A stretch of DNA of 64,000 bases from Fusicatenibacter saccharivorans. GTDB taxonomy: Bacteria > Bacillota > Clostridia > Lachnospirales > Lachnospiraceae. The notes beneath the pieces were generated by a model, which had not been told where the DNA came from, made no database searches, and saw only the letters and a list, made by a program, of their open reading frames with translations. The DNA lies in NCBI RefSeq assembly GCF_027667425.1, contig NZ_JAQEGR010000010.1, forward strand, positions 1 to 64,000, given 5' to 3'. A program made the translations under genes and the position numbers. Shown piece by piece: positions 1 through 8,262 of this stretch. Numbering within the stretch: the stretch's first letter is position 1; each line of letters starts with the position of its first letter.

Positions 1-1019
1 CAGATTTTTGATGATGGATACCATCTGTCTGCAACCCGAAGCTCAATACCATTTTCCCTGCTTTTCGCCTTAAGCTTTATTCTGAATTCGTAAAACTTCT
101 GCGAAGCAACTGCTCTTGAAAGATGTTTGTTCTTCATCATTCCCGATACGTTTAAGTCTTCAATCGTTATATAAGATGGTTTGGTTTTTACGATCTCTGC
201 GATTGTCTTATTGATGTAATCCGTACGGATATTGTCTATTTTATGATGAAGTTTTTGTACCTTAAGTTTTTGTTTTTGTATATTCGCTCTTTGAGTGGAC
301 TCTCCTTTCTTTAGATTTTCATACTTTCGGGAGAGACATCTCTGTTCCCGAACGAGTCGTTTTTCTAATTTCTTTAATCTTGCTGATTTGTTGATATTCT
401 TATATGTCTTACCATTTGAAACAATGGCAAAATCCTTTAACCCCAGGTCGATGCCGATTCCTTCGTTAGAAAGATCAGCAGTTTTATTATCAGGAATTTC
501 TATAAGAGCCGAAACATAATATCTGCCCGCTTTCATGGAAACATGGCCGCTTTTTATGATATATCCTTCTTTCGTCGTAGGAATGTATCCTTTTTCTTTG
601 ATACGAACCCATCCAAGTGATGGAATGTTAACTCGGTGTCTCTCGCAGCGACAATCTTTCGGATTATTCTTTACGAAATACATCTTCACATCTGATCTGC
701 CTTTCTTTTTGAACTTCGGAAAAGCACTTTCATGATTAAAGAATTTTTTAAATGCAGTCTGTCCATGATTTACTGCCTGGGTCACCGCTTTTGAGTATGC
801 TTCCTTAATCCATAAATATTCTGGATGTTGTGGAAGGTATTCATGATTCAGCCAGACTCTGAATTTACTGCTGCTCATGAATTTTTCGCCATTTTGATAA
901 AGTTCCTTGTTATGGGCCAGATAGAAATTGTAAATAAATCTACAAGTTCCTATTGTTTTATGAATCCTGACTTTCTGCTCTTCTGTCGGATGGATTTCCG
1001 TCTTGAAGCTCTTTAGCAA
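1..1019 (-). CDS. tnpB: IS607-type TnpB RNA-guided nuclease, partial at window edge
   Basis: The frame stays open from a TTG codon at 1017-1019 to the left edge (about 339 codons), so the C-terminus is missing. GAGGA lies about five bases upstream of the TTG. The N-terminus reads LLKSFKTEIHPTEEQK followed by a CRFIYNFYL segment, typical of the OrfB/TnpB helix-turn-helix start. RuvC landmarks are visible: the first Asp in GIDLGLKDF and the Glu in IEDLNVSGM. The zinc finger and the last catalytic Asp lie outside the window. TnpB proteins of IS200/IS605 and IS607 elements are RNA-guided DNA nucleases that favour element retention. The gene overlaps the end of tnpA by 62 bases, the usual arrangement in IS607. 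The guide RNA is expected beyond position 1. No stop or frameshift interrupts the visible part. Confidence 0.9.
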   Translation of the reverse strand, partial: MLKSFKTEIHPTEEQKVRIHKTIGTCRFIYNFYLAHNKELYQNGEKFMSSSKFRVWLNHEYLPQHPEYLWIKEAYSKAVTQAVNHGQTAFKKFFNHESAFPKFKKKGRSDVKMYFVKNNPKDCRCERHRVNIPSLGWVRIKEKGYIPTTKEGYIIKSGHVSMKAGRYYVSALIEIPDNKTADLSNEGIGIDLGLKDFAIVSNGKTYKNINKSARLKKLEKRLVREQRCLSRKYENLKKGESTQRANIQKQKLKVQKLHHKIDNIRTDYINKTIAEIVKTKPSYITIEDLNVSGMMKNKHLSRAVASQKFYEFRIKLKAKSRENGIELRVADRWYPSSKI

Positions 1020-1629
1020 TTTCCTCGTCCCTCTCTATTTGTTTTTTATACTTACGAAGTCCATACAGCCTGCAGGAGAACACATGAAGTATGGAAACAA
1101 TATCCTGTACAAGTTCTTCCTGTGGTGATAATTCTTCGTTGTTTACCACCACGATCGTTGTGTTGCATTTCATACAGAATTTTTCAAACCAATCATAACC
1201 GAATCGGATAAATCTGTCTTTGTGGGTTATGATGATCGTTTTTACTTTCTGTTCCATTACTTCATCTAATAATTTATTCCACTTTTTGCGGTTGTAATTA
1301 AGACCACTTCCATACTCTTCGATACATTGGTCTACAATGATTCCTCTGGCATTACAAAACTGTCGCAAAAATGCGACCTGGTTTTGCAAATCGTCTTTTT
1401 GATTTTTTGTAGATACTCTGGCATAAATAACTGCCTGACGTTTATCATTTTCGATATTTATGCCTTTGAATTGAAGATATTGGTCATACGTATAATAACG
1501 CCTGTCAGTTGGAGTTCGATTTGCTTTTAAAATCCCTTCTCTGTCCCAACGCTGTAGCGTTTTAACAGATATCCCTAACAATTCAGCAAAATCCTTCGGC
1601 TTGTAGTTTGTGATATTTGATGTGTTCAT
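958..1629 (-). CDS. tnpA: IS607-family serine transposase TnpA
   Basis: The protein is 223 residues. It has an N-terminal MerR-like helix-turn-helix (ELLGISVKTLQRWDREG) followed by a serine-recombinase catalytic domain with the nucleophile in YARVSTKNQ and the conserved HKDRFIRFGYDWFE stretch. This domain order defines the IS607 transposase, which moves a circular intermediate into short, weakly specific targets. The ATG at 1627-1629 is chosen because AAGGAG sits nine bases upstream; an in-frame ATG at 1662 would place that site inside the coding region. A TATAAT-type -10 (1661-1666, reverse strand) with an upstream TG lies just before the gene. The tail overlaps tnpB. The frame is intact, so the element may still be active. 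Confidence 0.93.
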   Translation of the reverse strand: MNTSNITNYKPKDFAELLGISVKTLQRWDREGILKANRTPTDRRYYTYDQYLQFKGINIENDKRQAVIYARVSTKNQKDDLQNQVAFLRQFCNARGIIVDQCIEEYGSGLNYNRKKWNKLLDEVMEQKVKTIIITHKDRFIRFGYDWFEKFCMKCNTTIVVVNNEELSPQEELVQDIVSILHVFSCRLYGLRKYKKQIERDEEIAKELQDGNPSDRRAESQDS

Positions 1630-1837
1630 AATATGATTCTCCTTTTGTATGTTTAAACACATTATATCACATTTGACAATATATTTAGTTACTTATATTT
1701 TCCTCCTTTTGCTGTTTTTCGGAGTCCATTTTACCATACCCCGGCATGATTTTCAACGCGCCGAAATAATCCCTTTTACCCCAAAAATCCCCTTTTCCCA
1801 ACAACTTTTCTGTCGTCAGAAAAAGAGGATCGTTTTT

Positions 1838-3169
1838 TCACTCACGGATAACCTGAAACGTTTTCCACTTGCCCTGTTTGAATCTCCACCAGAAGATGAT
1901 GCCGCGCACGGACCAGTCGAGGCACATCGCAAGAGCGATTCCCATAACGCCCATGTTCATCCAGATTGCAAAAATCACAGAGAAAATCAGGCGGACGCCG
2001 ATGGTCGTGAAGAGGGAAATTCCCATTGTGAATTTTACATCTCCTGTCGCACGAAGGCCGCTTCCAAGCGGTCCGGCGTAGCAGAGTGCAATACCGTTGA
2101 AAATATTATGCAGCAGTACCAGCCAGAGTGTCAGCCGCTTCGTCTCCTCGGACACCGCATAGAAGGAAAGGACAAACGGTGTGACTGCAAAGACAAGCGC
2201 ATTCCATGCCACTCCAATGATCAGTGTGATTTTTATCAGCTTGCGGAAATAATACTCCGCCTGATCAGTATCTCCCGCGCCCATGCACTGTCCGATGACG
2301 GTGATGAATACTGGGGAAAGTGCACTGCTTGTGAGTGCCGCCATGGACCATATACTCTGGGCAATGCCGTTTGCGGCAATCTGGTAGGTACCAAACAGTG
2401 CTACCACACTGGAAAGTGCTACTTTGACGAGCTGGAAAATACCGCTCTCGATACCGTTCGGAACTGCGATACTGAGGATCGTTTTCTGGAAGCTCAAGTC
2501 TACTTTAAAAATCCACTCTTTCAGATACTGCACCGGATTTCGCTTTGAGAAGCAGAGAACCGTGATAACAGCTGCGGAAAAGATACGCGCAATCAGCGAC
2601 GGAACCGCAACGCCAGGCACACCTGTATGCAAAGCAAAGACGCCGATACAGTTTCCGACTACGTTGATCACATTCGATGCAATCGAAAGGTACATCGTCG
2701 TGCTGGTTTTTCCAAAACTGCGGTACAAAGCCGCTCCCGCATTGTAAATCGCCATTGCCGGATAGGAATATGCCGAGATACGCAGATACGTCACGCATGC
2801 CGCCATGACATCATCCTCAACCTTGCCGAACATCAAACGCATCAGCTGTTCGTTGGCAACCAGTACCACTACAGAAATAACAACCGACAGCAATACCGAT
2901 GCCGTCAGAAGCTGGGAAGCTGCCGCTCCCGCCTGCTCCTTGTCCTTCTTTCCGATATACTGGCTGATGACCACCGCACCGCCGGATGCCAGCGCTGTGA
3001 ACAGATTGATAAAGATCATATTAAACGCATTGACCAGTGACACACCGGAAACCGCCGCCTCTCCGACAAATCCGATAACAAACACGTCCGCAATTCCGAC
3101 CAGAGCCACCAGAAGCTGCTCTAGGAAAAGCGGAATAATCAGCTTTTTCAAATCCTGATTTGTAAACAT
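1838..3169 (-). CDS. MATE family multidrug/Na+ antiporter
   Basis: The protein is 443 residues, the usual MATE length, with about twelve hydrophobic segments in two similar halves. It begins MFTNQDLKKLIIPLFLEQL and carries the family's PNGIESGIFQL segment in the second half. MATE proteins export cationic drugs or metabolites across the membrane in exchange for H+ or Na+. An AGGAGGGG ribosome site lies just upstream of the ATG. The substrate cannot be read from the sequence. The gene stands alone between the IS607 element and a Nudix gene; no regulator is adjacent, although an inverted repeat overlaps its likely promoter. Confidence 0.9.
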   Translation of the reverse strand: MFTNQDLKKLIIPLFLEQLLVALVGIADVFVIGFVGEAAVSGVSLVNAFNMIFINLFTALASGGAVVISQYIGKKDKEQAGAAASQLLTASVLLSVVISVVVLVANEQLMRLMFGKVEDDVMAACVTYLRISAYSYPAMAIYNAGAALYRSFGKTSTTMYLSIASNVINVVGNCIGVFALHTGVPGVAVPSLIARIFSAAVITVLCFSKRNPVQYLKEWIFKVDLSFQKTILSIAVPNGIESGIFQLVKVALSSVVALFGTYQIAANGIAQSIWSMAALTSSALSPVFITVIGQCMGAGDTDQAEYYFRKLIKITLIIGVAWNALVFAVTPFVLSFYAVSEETKRLTLWLVLLHNIFNGIALCYAGPLGSGLRATGDVKFTMGISLFTTIGVRLIFSVIFAIWMNMGVMGIALAMCLDWSVRGIIFWWRFKQGKWKTFQVIRE

Positions 3170-3202
3170 AAAACCCCTCCTGCCATTTTTCTTTCTGTCT
3201 CT

Positions 3203-3233
3203 ATTTTAGACATCTAACAGCTCATTTGTCTAA
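3203..3233 (-). promoter_or_regulatory. Putative promoter and operator of the MATE gene
   Basis: On the minus strand a TAAAAT -10 (3203-3208) lies 18-19 bases from a TAGACA/TTAGAC -35. A 7-bp inverted repeat, TTAGACA at 3206-3212 and TGTCTAA at 3227-3233, overlaps both boxes and could be an operator for a TetR- or MarR-type regulator encoded elsewhere. This is inferred from base pattern only. Confidence 0.35.
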
Positions 3234-3271
3234 TGCTTATTCTAAATGGCAGTTCATACGCGGATTGCATA

Positions 3272-3865
3272 TTACACTTCACAGAAATCTCTTTTCACTT
3301 TCTCACACAGCTTGCCATACACACGCTCCACAAACCATGGCTCTGTCGATTTTTCTGCGATCTGCTCCACCGGAATCCAGCCGACTGCGCTGTTTTCATC
3401 CGGCTTGCAGCGGATTTCCTGTACCGGGTCTGCTTCCATGAGATATGTCACATTCAGATGGAGATGTGTCGTCACGTACTTTCCGCGCTTCACATGGCCG
3501 TCCACCGACAGGATTTCGAGCGAGAATGGCTGATCCGATAAGAGCTTCACCTCTTCAATCCCGGATTCCTCCTTCACTTCTCTTACCGCCACGCTGCAAA
3601 GATCCGCATCTCCGTCCGCGTGGCCGCCGAGCCATGCCCAGGAATGGTAAATATTGTGATACGCCATCAGCACCTGCTTCCGATCCGGGCTTACGACCCA
3701 GGCGGAGGCAGTCAGATGTGCGGTCTCATTTTCCCGCGTCAAAATATCGCATCCGCTCTCCATCCATTTCAGCAGAATCGCCCGATCCCGCTCTTCCTGC
3801 TCATTGTACGGACGGTATTCCCGGATCTGCCGCAGCAGGTTTTCTTTGGCTGTTTCATTCTGCAT
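3272..3865 (-). CDS. Nudix hydrolase
   Basis: The protein is 197 residues. The Nudix box is seen as GGHADGDADLCSVAVREV followed by KEESGI. The REV-x-EE-x-G core is intact, but the first conserved Glu of the consensus G-x5-E is Ala. Enzymes of this superfamily cleave nucleoside diphosphates linked to another group. A long N-terminal helical part (LLRQIREYRPYNEQEERDRAILLKWM) resembles IPP-isomerase-like Nudix relatives. Substrate unknown. The ATG at 3863-3865 is preferred because GGGAGG precedes it; longer in-frame starts would run back into the ppdK terminator. Metal-binding Glu residues of the REV-x-EE motif remain, so activity is plausible. Confidence 0.85.
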   Translation of the reverse strand: MQNETAKENLLRQIREYRPYNEQEERDRAILLKWMESGCDILTRENETAHLTASAWVVSPDRKQVLMAYHNIYHSWAWLGGHADGDADLCSVAVREVKEESGIEEVKLLSDQPFSLEILSVDGHVKRGKYVTTHLHLNVTYLMEADPVQEIRCKPDENSAVGWIPVEQIAEKSTEPWFVERVYGKLCEKVKRDFCEV

Positions 3866-3901
3866 CCGTTTTCCCTCCCACTTTGATTTTAAACGATTGA
3901 T

Positions 3902-3944
3902 AAAAAAGACCCCGGCGCCTGTATTTCTACAGACCGCCGGGGTC
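3902..3944 (-). terminator. Rho-independent terminator after ppdK
   Basis: A perfect 10-bp GC-rich stem (3908-3917 with 3935-3944) is followed on the minus strand by six T residues (3902-3907). It lies between the ppdK stop and the Nudix start. Confidence 0.85.
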
Positions 3945-4010
3945 TCCTTACGTTTGAACACAAATCATGCTATTGCATGAAAATCCTGATTCGGACAGAT
4001 TCTGCTTAAA

Positions 4011-6641
4011 TTAAGCGTTCTTCTGAGCGATAGCTGCCTGAGCTGCTGCCAGACGGGCGATCGGCACACGGAACGGTGAGCAGGAAACATAGTCCAGACC
4101 CAGTTTGTTGCAGAACTCTACGGAGCTCGGATCTCCACCGTGCTCACCGCAGATACCTACGTGCAGAGAAGAGTTAACCGGTCTTCCAAGATCGATAGCC
4201 ATCTTCATCAGCTTGCCAACGCCGTCCTGATCGAGTTTTGCGAATGGATCGTTCTCGAAGATCTTAGCGTCATAGTAAGCGTTCAGGAATTTACCAGCAT
4301 CGTCACGGGAGAATCCGTAAGTCATCTGAGTAAGGTCGTTGGTTCCAAAGCAGAAGAAGTCTGCCTCTTTTGCGATCTCATCTGCAGTCAGAGCTGCTCT
4401 CGGGATCTCGATCATGGTACCAACTTCGTATTCAAGGTCGCTGCCTGCAGCTGCGATTTCAGCGTCAGCGGTCTCTACTACGAATTTCTTAACGTATTTC
4501 AGCTCTTTGATATCGCCAACAAGCGGGATCATGATTTCCGGTTTAACATTCCAATCCGGATGAGCTTTCTTCACGTTGATGGCTGCGCGGATTACTGCGC
4601 TTGTCTGCATCTTAGCGATTTCCGGATAAGTTACAGCAAGACGGCATCCACGATGACCCATCATCGGGTTGAACTCATGCAGACCAGCGATGATTGCTTT
4701 GATCTGCTCAACAGATTTGCCCTGTGCGTCAGCCAGTTTCTTGATGTCCTCTTCCTCAGTCGGAACGAACTCATGAAGCGGCGGATCCAGGAAACGGATG
4801 GTAACCGGGTTGCCTTCCAGAGCTTCATACAGCTTCTCGAAGTCTCCCTGCTGCTCCGGAAGGATCTTAGCAAGTGCTGCTTCTCTCTCTTCTACGGTTT
4901 CAGCGCAGATCATCTCACGGAATGCATCGATTCTGTTGCCTTCGAAGAACATATGCTCTGTACGGCAAAGACCAATACCTTCTGCGCCAAGCTCACGAGC
5001 TTTTTTAGCGTCTGCCGGAGTATCAGCGTTTGTACGAACTTTCATGGTTCTGTATTTATCTGCCCAGCCCATGATTCTTCCGAACTCGCCAGCGATGGTA
5101 GCGTCTACGGTCGGGATCAGTCCGTCATAGATGCATCCTGTAGAACCATCCAGAGAGATGCAGTCTCCCTCGTGGAACTCTTTGCCAGCCAGTGTGAATT
5201 TCTTGTTTGCCTCGTCCATTACGATATCACCGCAACCGGATACACAGCAGGTTCCCATACCACGGGCAACTACGGCTGCGTGGGAAGTCATACCACCACG
5301 AACAGTCAGGATACCCTGTGCAGATTTCATACCTGTGATATCTTCTGGGGATGTCTCAAGACGAACCAGAACAACTTTTTCTCCTCTTTCAGCCCATGCA
5401 ACAGCGTCATCAGCTGTGAAGACGATTTTACCGCAAGCAGCTCCCGGAGATGCTCCCAGTGCTTTTGCCATTGGAGTAGCCTCTTTCAGTGCTTTTGCAT
5501 CGAACTGCGGATGAAGCAGAGAGTCAAGGTTACGAGGATCGATCATTGCAACTGCCTCTTCCTCTGTTCTCATTCCCTCATCTACAAGGTCGCAGGCGAT
5601 TTTCAGAGCAGCTTTTGCTGTTCTCTTACCGTTACGTGTCTGCAGCATGTACAGTTTACCGTGCTCTACAGTGAACTCCATGTCCTGCATATCTCTGTAG
5701 TGTGTTTCCAGAGTTTTGCAAACTTCTTTGAACTGTTTGAAAGCTTCCGGGAATTTCTCTTCCATCTCGGAAATGTGCATAGGTGTACGAACACCGGCAA
5801 CTACGTCCTCGCCCTGTGCGTTGGTAAGGAACTCACCGAACAGTCCGTTTTCTCCTGTAGCAGGGTCACGGGTGAAGGCAACACCTGTACCACAGTCATC
5901 TCCCATGTTTCCGAATGCCATCATCTGTACGTTAACAGCGGTACCCCAGGAATACGGGATGTCGTTGTCACGACGATAAACGTTTGCTCTCGGGTTGTCC
6001 CAGGAACGGAATACGGCTTTAACAGCCTCCATCAGCTGTACCTTAGGATCGGTCGGGAAATCCTCACCGATTTTAGCTTTGTACTCAGCTTTGAACTGCT
6101 CAGCCAGTTTTTTGAGGTCATCTGCGTCAAGATCTACGTCCTGTTTTACGCCTTTCTCCTCTTTCATCTTGTCGATCAGCTCTTCGAAGTATTTTTTACC
6201 AACTTCCATAACTACGTCAGAGAACATCTGAATGAATCTTCTGTAGCAGTCCCAAGCCCAACGTGGGTTGCCGGAAGCCTGTGACAGAGTTTCAACAACC
6301 TCTTCGTTCAGACCAAGGTTCAGGATGGTATCCATCATACCTGGCATGGAAGCTCTTGCTCCGGAACGTACAGAAACGAGCAGCGGATTCTTAGCGTCTC
6401 CGAATTTCTTTCCTGTGATTCCTTCCATTTTATCGATTGCTTCCATGATCTGACCCATGATCTCGTCGTTGATCTGTCTGCCATCCTCATAGTACTGTGT
6501 ACAAGCCTCGGTTGTTACCGTGAATCCCTGTGGTACAGGAAGTCCCAGGTTTGTCATCTCAGCCAGGTTTGCGCCTTTTCCACCGAGAAGGTTACGCATG
6601 TCTGCATTACCTTCAGTGAACATGTAAACCCATTTTGCCAT
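4011..6641 (-). CDS. ppdK: Pyruvate, phosphate dikinase
   Basis: This is an 876-residue enzyme, the full bacterial PPDK length. It interconverts pyruvate, ATP and phosphate with phosphoenolpyruvate, AMP and pyrophosphate, and in clostridia it serves glycolysis or PEP supply. The N-terminal nucleotide-binding domain starts MAKWVYMFTEGNADMRNLLGGKGANL. The swivelling phosphohistidine domain shows GGMTSHAAVVARGMG (catalytic His near residue 455). The C-terminal PEP/pyruvate barrel has GHRGCRL, GTNDLTQMTYG and the catalytic Cys in HVGICGEHGGDP. AGGAGG lies ten bases before the ATG. It is monocistronic, with its own promoter and terminator. A regulatory protein of the plant type is not seen. Confidence 0.98.
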   Translation of the reverse strand: MAKWVYMFTEGNADMRNLLGGKGANLAEMTNLGLPVPQGFTVTTEACTQYYEDGRQINDEIMGQIMEAIDKMEGITGKKFGDAKNPLLVSVRSGARASMPGMMDTILNLGLNEEVVETLSQASGNPRWAWDCYRRFIQMFSDVVMEVGKKYFEELIDKMKEEKGVKQDVDLDADDLKKLAEQFKAEYKAKIGEDFPTDPKVQLMEAVKAVFRSWDNPRANVYRRDNDIPYSWGTAVNVQMMAFGNMGDDCGTGVAFTRDPATGENGLFGEFLTNAQGEDVVAGVRTPMHISEMEEKFPEAFKQFKEVCKTLETHYRDMQDMEFTVEHGKLYMLQTRNGKRTAKAALKIACDLVDEGMRTEEEAVAMIDPRNLDSLLHPQFDAKALKEATPMAKALGASPGAACGKIVFTADDAVAWAERGEKVVLVRLETSPEDITGMKSAQGILTVRGGMTSHAAVVARGMGTCCVSGCGDIVMDEANKKFTLAGKEFHEGDCISLDGSTGCIYDGLIPTVDATIAGEFGRIMGWADKYRTMKVRTNADTPADAKKARELGAEGIGLCRTEHMFFEGNRIDAFREMICAETVEEREAALAKILPEQQGDFEKLYEALEGNPVTIRFLDPPLHEFVPTEEEDIKKLADAQGKSVEQIKAIIAGLHEFNPMMGHRGCRLAVTYPEIAKMQTSAVIRAAINVKKAHPDWNVKPEIMIPLVGDIKELKYVKKFVVETADAEIAAAGSDLEYEVGTMIEIPRAALTADEIAKEADFFCFGTNDLTQMTYGFSRDDAGKFLNAYYDAKIFENDPFAKLDQDGVGKLMKMAIDLGRPVNSSLHVGICGEHGGDPSSVEFCNKLGLDYVSCSPFRVPIARLAAAQAAIAQKNA

Positions 6642-6741
6642 TGTTACTTTTCCTCCTACTTGTAATTTTGATAGGTTATAGTAAAGTATTTCCAGATTGC
6701 CCTGGATGATACGTTCACCCTATACTGATTGCACCGAAAAG

Positions 6742-6795
6742 AAAGATATTCTCGGGCGCACACATTTATTTTACCATAAGAATATCTTTAGTCAA
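6742..6795 (-). promoter_or_regulatory. ppdK promoter with overlapping 11-bp inverted repeat
   Basis: On the minus strand TTGACT (6790-6795) is separated by 16 bases from TAAAAT (6768-6773). A perfect 11-bp inverted repeat, AAAGATATTCT at 6742-6752 and its complement at 6779-6789, has one arm filling the -10/-35 spacer and the other just downstream of the probable transcription start. That placement suits a repressor site rather than an RNA hairpin. Confidence 0.6.
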
Positions 6796-6831
6796 TAAAA
6801 ATATGGCAAATTTTCGGTATTTTTTTTAATT

Positions 6832-6990
6832 TACAGTTCACTCGTGTGTTCTGGCGGGCAAATTTCATGCTTGCATGAAAATTTGTTTGCAAGAACACAC
6901 GAAGGGAGCGCCGAGAAATGAGCAAAAGGAGCTGCGCAGCAGCGGAAAGCGCTGAAAGCGCAGTTTTGCGAATGGCGCGGGTGAACTGTA
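6832..6990. repeat. 159-bp intergenic repeat-like element with inverted ends
   Basis: The ends are inverted copies: TACAGTTCAC at 6832-6841 and GTGAACTGTA at 6981-6990. Inside are nested inverted segments: GTGTGTTCT near 6844 with AGAACACAC near 6892, and a shorter AAATTTCATG/CATGAAAATTT pair between them. A GC-rich stretch (6903-6980) with AGCGC-type repeats follows. Composition differs sharply from the AT-rich flanks and no coding frame fits. It resembles a MITE or BIME-like palindromic unit; copy number cannot be known from one window. Confidence 0.5.
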
Positions 6991-7065
6991 TCGTCTGTGC
7001 CCCTGTTATGTCCTATTATATCAGCTTTTGGTTACTTTTTACAGGGTTTTTTGTAATTTTCGCGT

Positions 7066-7111
7066 AAAAAAAGAAGTATCGCACAATTTTTTTTCATTTT
7101 ACGATACTTCT
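7066..7111 (-). terminator. Terminator after uppP
   Basis: AGAAGTATCG (7072-7081) pairs with 7102-7111, and a run of T follows on the minus strand (7066-7071). It lies 40 bases past the uppP stop. Confidence 0.8.
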
Positions 7112-7151
7112 TCTTCTATTTTCCCCGGTAAATTTTCGGAATTGTTCGATT

Positions 7152-8063
7152 TTATGCTTTCAGAATTACGGTTTTGATTACGAAATACAGCAGCACAATC
7201 ACACCGAGTACGATACGGTACCAGCCGAAGGCTTTGAAATCGTGCTTCTTGATGTACTGCATCAGAAATTTGATGGCAAAAATCGATACCGCAAATGCCA
7301 CCAGCATGCCGACGATCATGATCGCCACCTCAACACCGGTAAAGGCAAAGCCGTGTTTTACCAGTTTTAAAAGGCTCGCGCCAAACATAACCGGAACGGC
7401 AAGGAAAAACGTGTACTCCGATGCCAGCTCTCTCGAGCATCCCAGCAGGATACCGCCGATGATGGTTGCTCCCGAACGGGAAGTTCCCGGTACGATGGAA
7501 AGGAGCTGGAAAACACCGATATACAGCGCATTTTTCCAGGTAATCTCTTTGATTTTTGTTGCAGACAGTGTTCTCGTCTTGTTGTAATTCTCAATGATGA
7601 TGAAGAGGACACCATAGATGATCAGCATCAGTGCTACGATCACGTAATTCATCAGATGGGCCTCGATCCAGTCGTTGAATGCCAGTCCGATCACGGCTGC
7701 CGGCAGACACGATACGACAATCTTGAACCACATGATAATTTTGTCCAGATAACAGTAATTGTCTACAAAGTTCTGAATCCCTGCAAAGACCTTGTTGTCG
7801 CTTGGATTGGCAAAATAGCTCTTGCTTTTCGCTTTGCTTTTGCCATGAAACGGCCAGAGATCCCAGAAATAGATGACGACAACCGCAAGGATTGCACCGA
7901 GCTGGATGACAACTTCAAAAACATTCTTGAAATCAGCTGTCACATTCAGCTTAATAAACTCATCTACCAGAATCATGTGGCCGGTGCTGCTGATCGGAAG
8001 CCACTCGGTAATGCCCTCTACGATACCCAGCAGGATAACCTTTAACCACTCAATGATGTTCAT
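7152..8063 (-). CDS. uppP: Undecaprenyl-diphosphatase (UppP/BacA)
   Basis: This 303-residue integral membrane enzyme dephosphorylates undecaprenyl diphosphate to recycle the lipid carrier for wall and surface-glycan synthesis; overexpression gives bacitracin resistance in relatives. The family motifs are present: EGITEWLPISSTGHMIL near residue 15 (catalytic Glu/Ser/His cluster) and PGTSRSGATI. Seven to eight hydrophobic segments are visible. An AAAGGT ribosome site precedes the ATG. An internal polar segment rich in Lys and Ser around residues 75-95 is somewhat longer than in E. coli. The gene is monocistronic with its own terminator. Confidence 0.96.
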   Translation of the reverse strand: MNIIEWLKVILLGIVEGITEWLPISSTGHMILVDEFIKLNVTADFKNVFEVVIQLGAILAVVVIYFWDLWPFHGKSKAKSKSYFANPSDNKVFAGIQNFVDNYCYLDKIIMWFKIVVSCLPAAVIGLAFNDWIEAHLMNYVIVALMLIIYGVLFIIIENYNKTRTLSATKIKEITWKNALYIGVFQLLSIVPGTSRSGATIIGGILLGCSRELASEYTFFLAVPVMFGASLLKLVKHGFAFTGVEVAIMIVGMLVAFAVSIFAIKFLMQYIKKHDFKAFGWYRIVLGVIVLLYFVIKTVILKA

Positions 8064-8195
8064 ACGATATGTACCTTTCTCTTTTTGAATTGGATGCCCT
8101 TTTCTGGCATTCTATTAAAAATCTATCATACTTATGCCAAAAACACAAGCGCGTCACGTTTTCTTTTTTGTAAAATCCATAACCCACATTCGGCC

Positions 8196-8239
8196 AAAAA
8201 AGCTCTCTGCCGCTTTGTTTCTGCAGCAGAGAGCTTTTC
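8196..8239 (-). terminator. Terminator after carB
   Basis: AGCTCTCTGC (8201-8210) pairs perfectly with 8226-8235. The A run at 8196-8200 gives a U tract on the minus strand, and Ts at 8235-8239 give a weaker one on the plus strand. Confidence 0.8.
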
Positions 8240-8262
8240 TTTGCTTTATGCTTCTATCATGC

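Noticed and set aside
4140..6284. Long plus-strand open frame antisense to ppdK (714 codons)
   Set aside because: It is a shadow of the codon pattern of ppdK. It is rich in Cys, Phe and Ser with no domain, and has no ribosome site or promoter.
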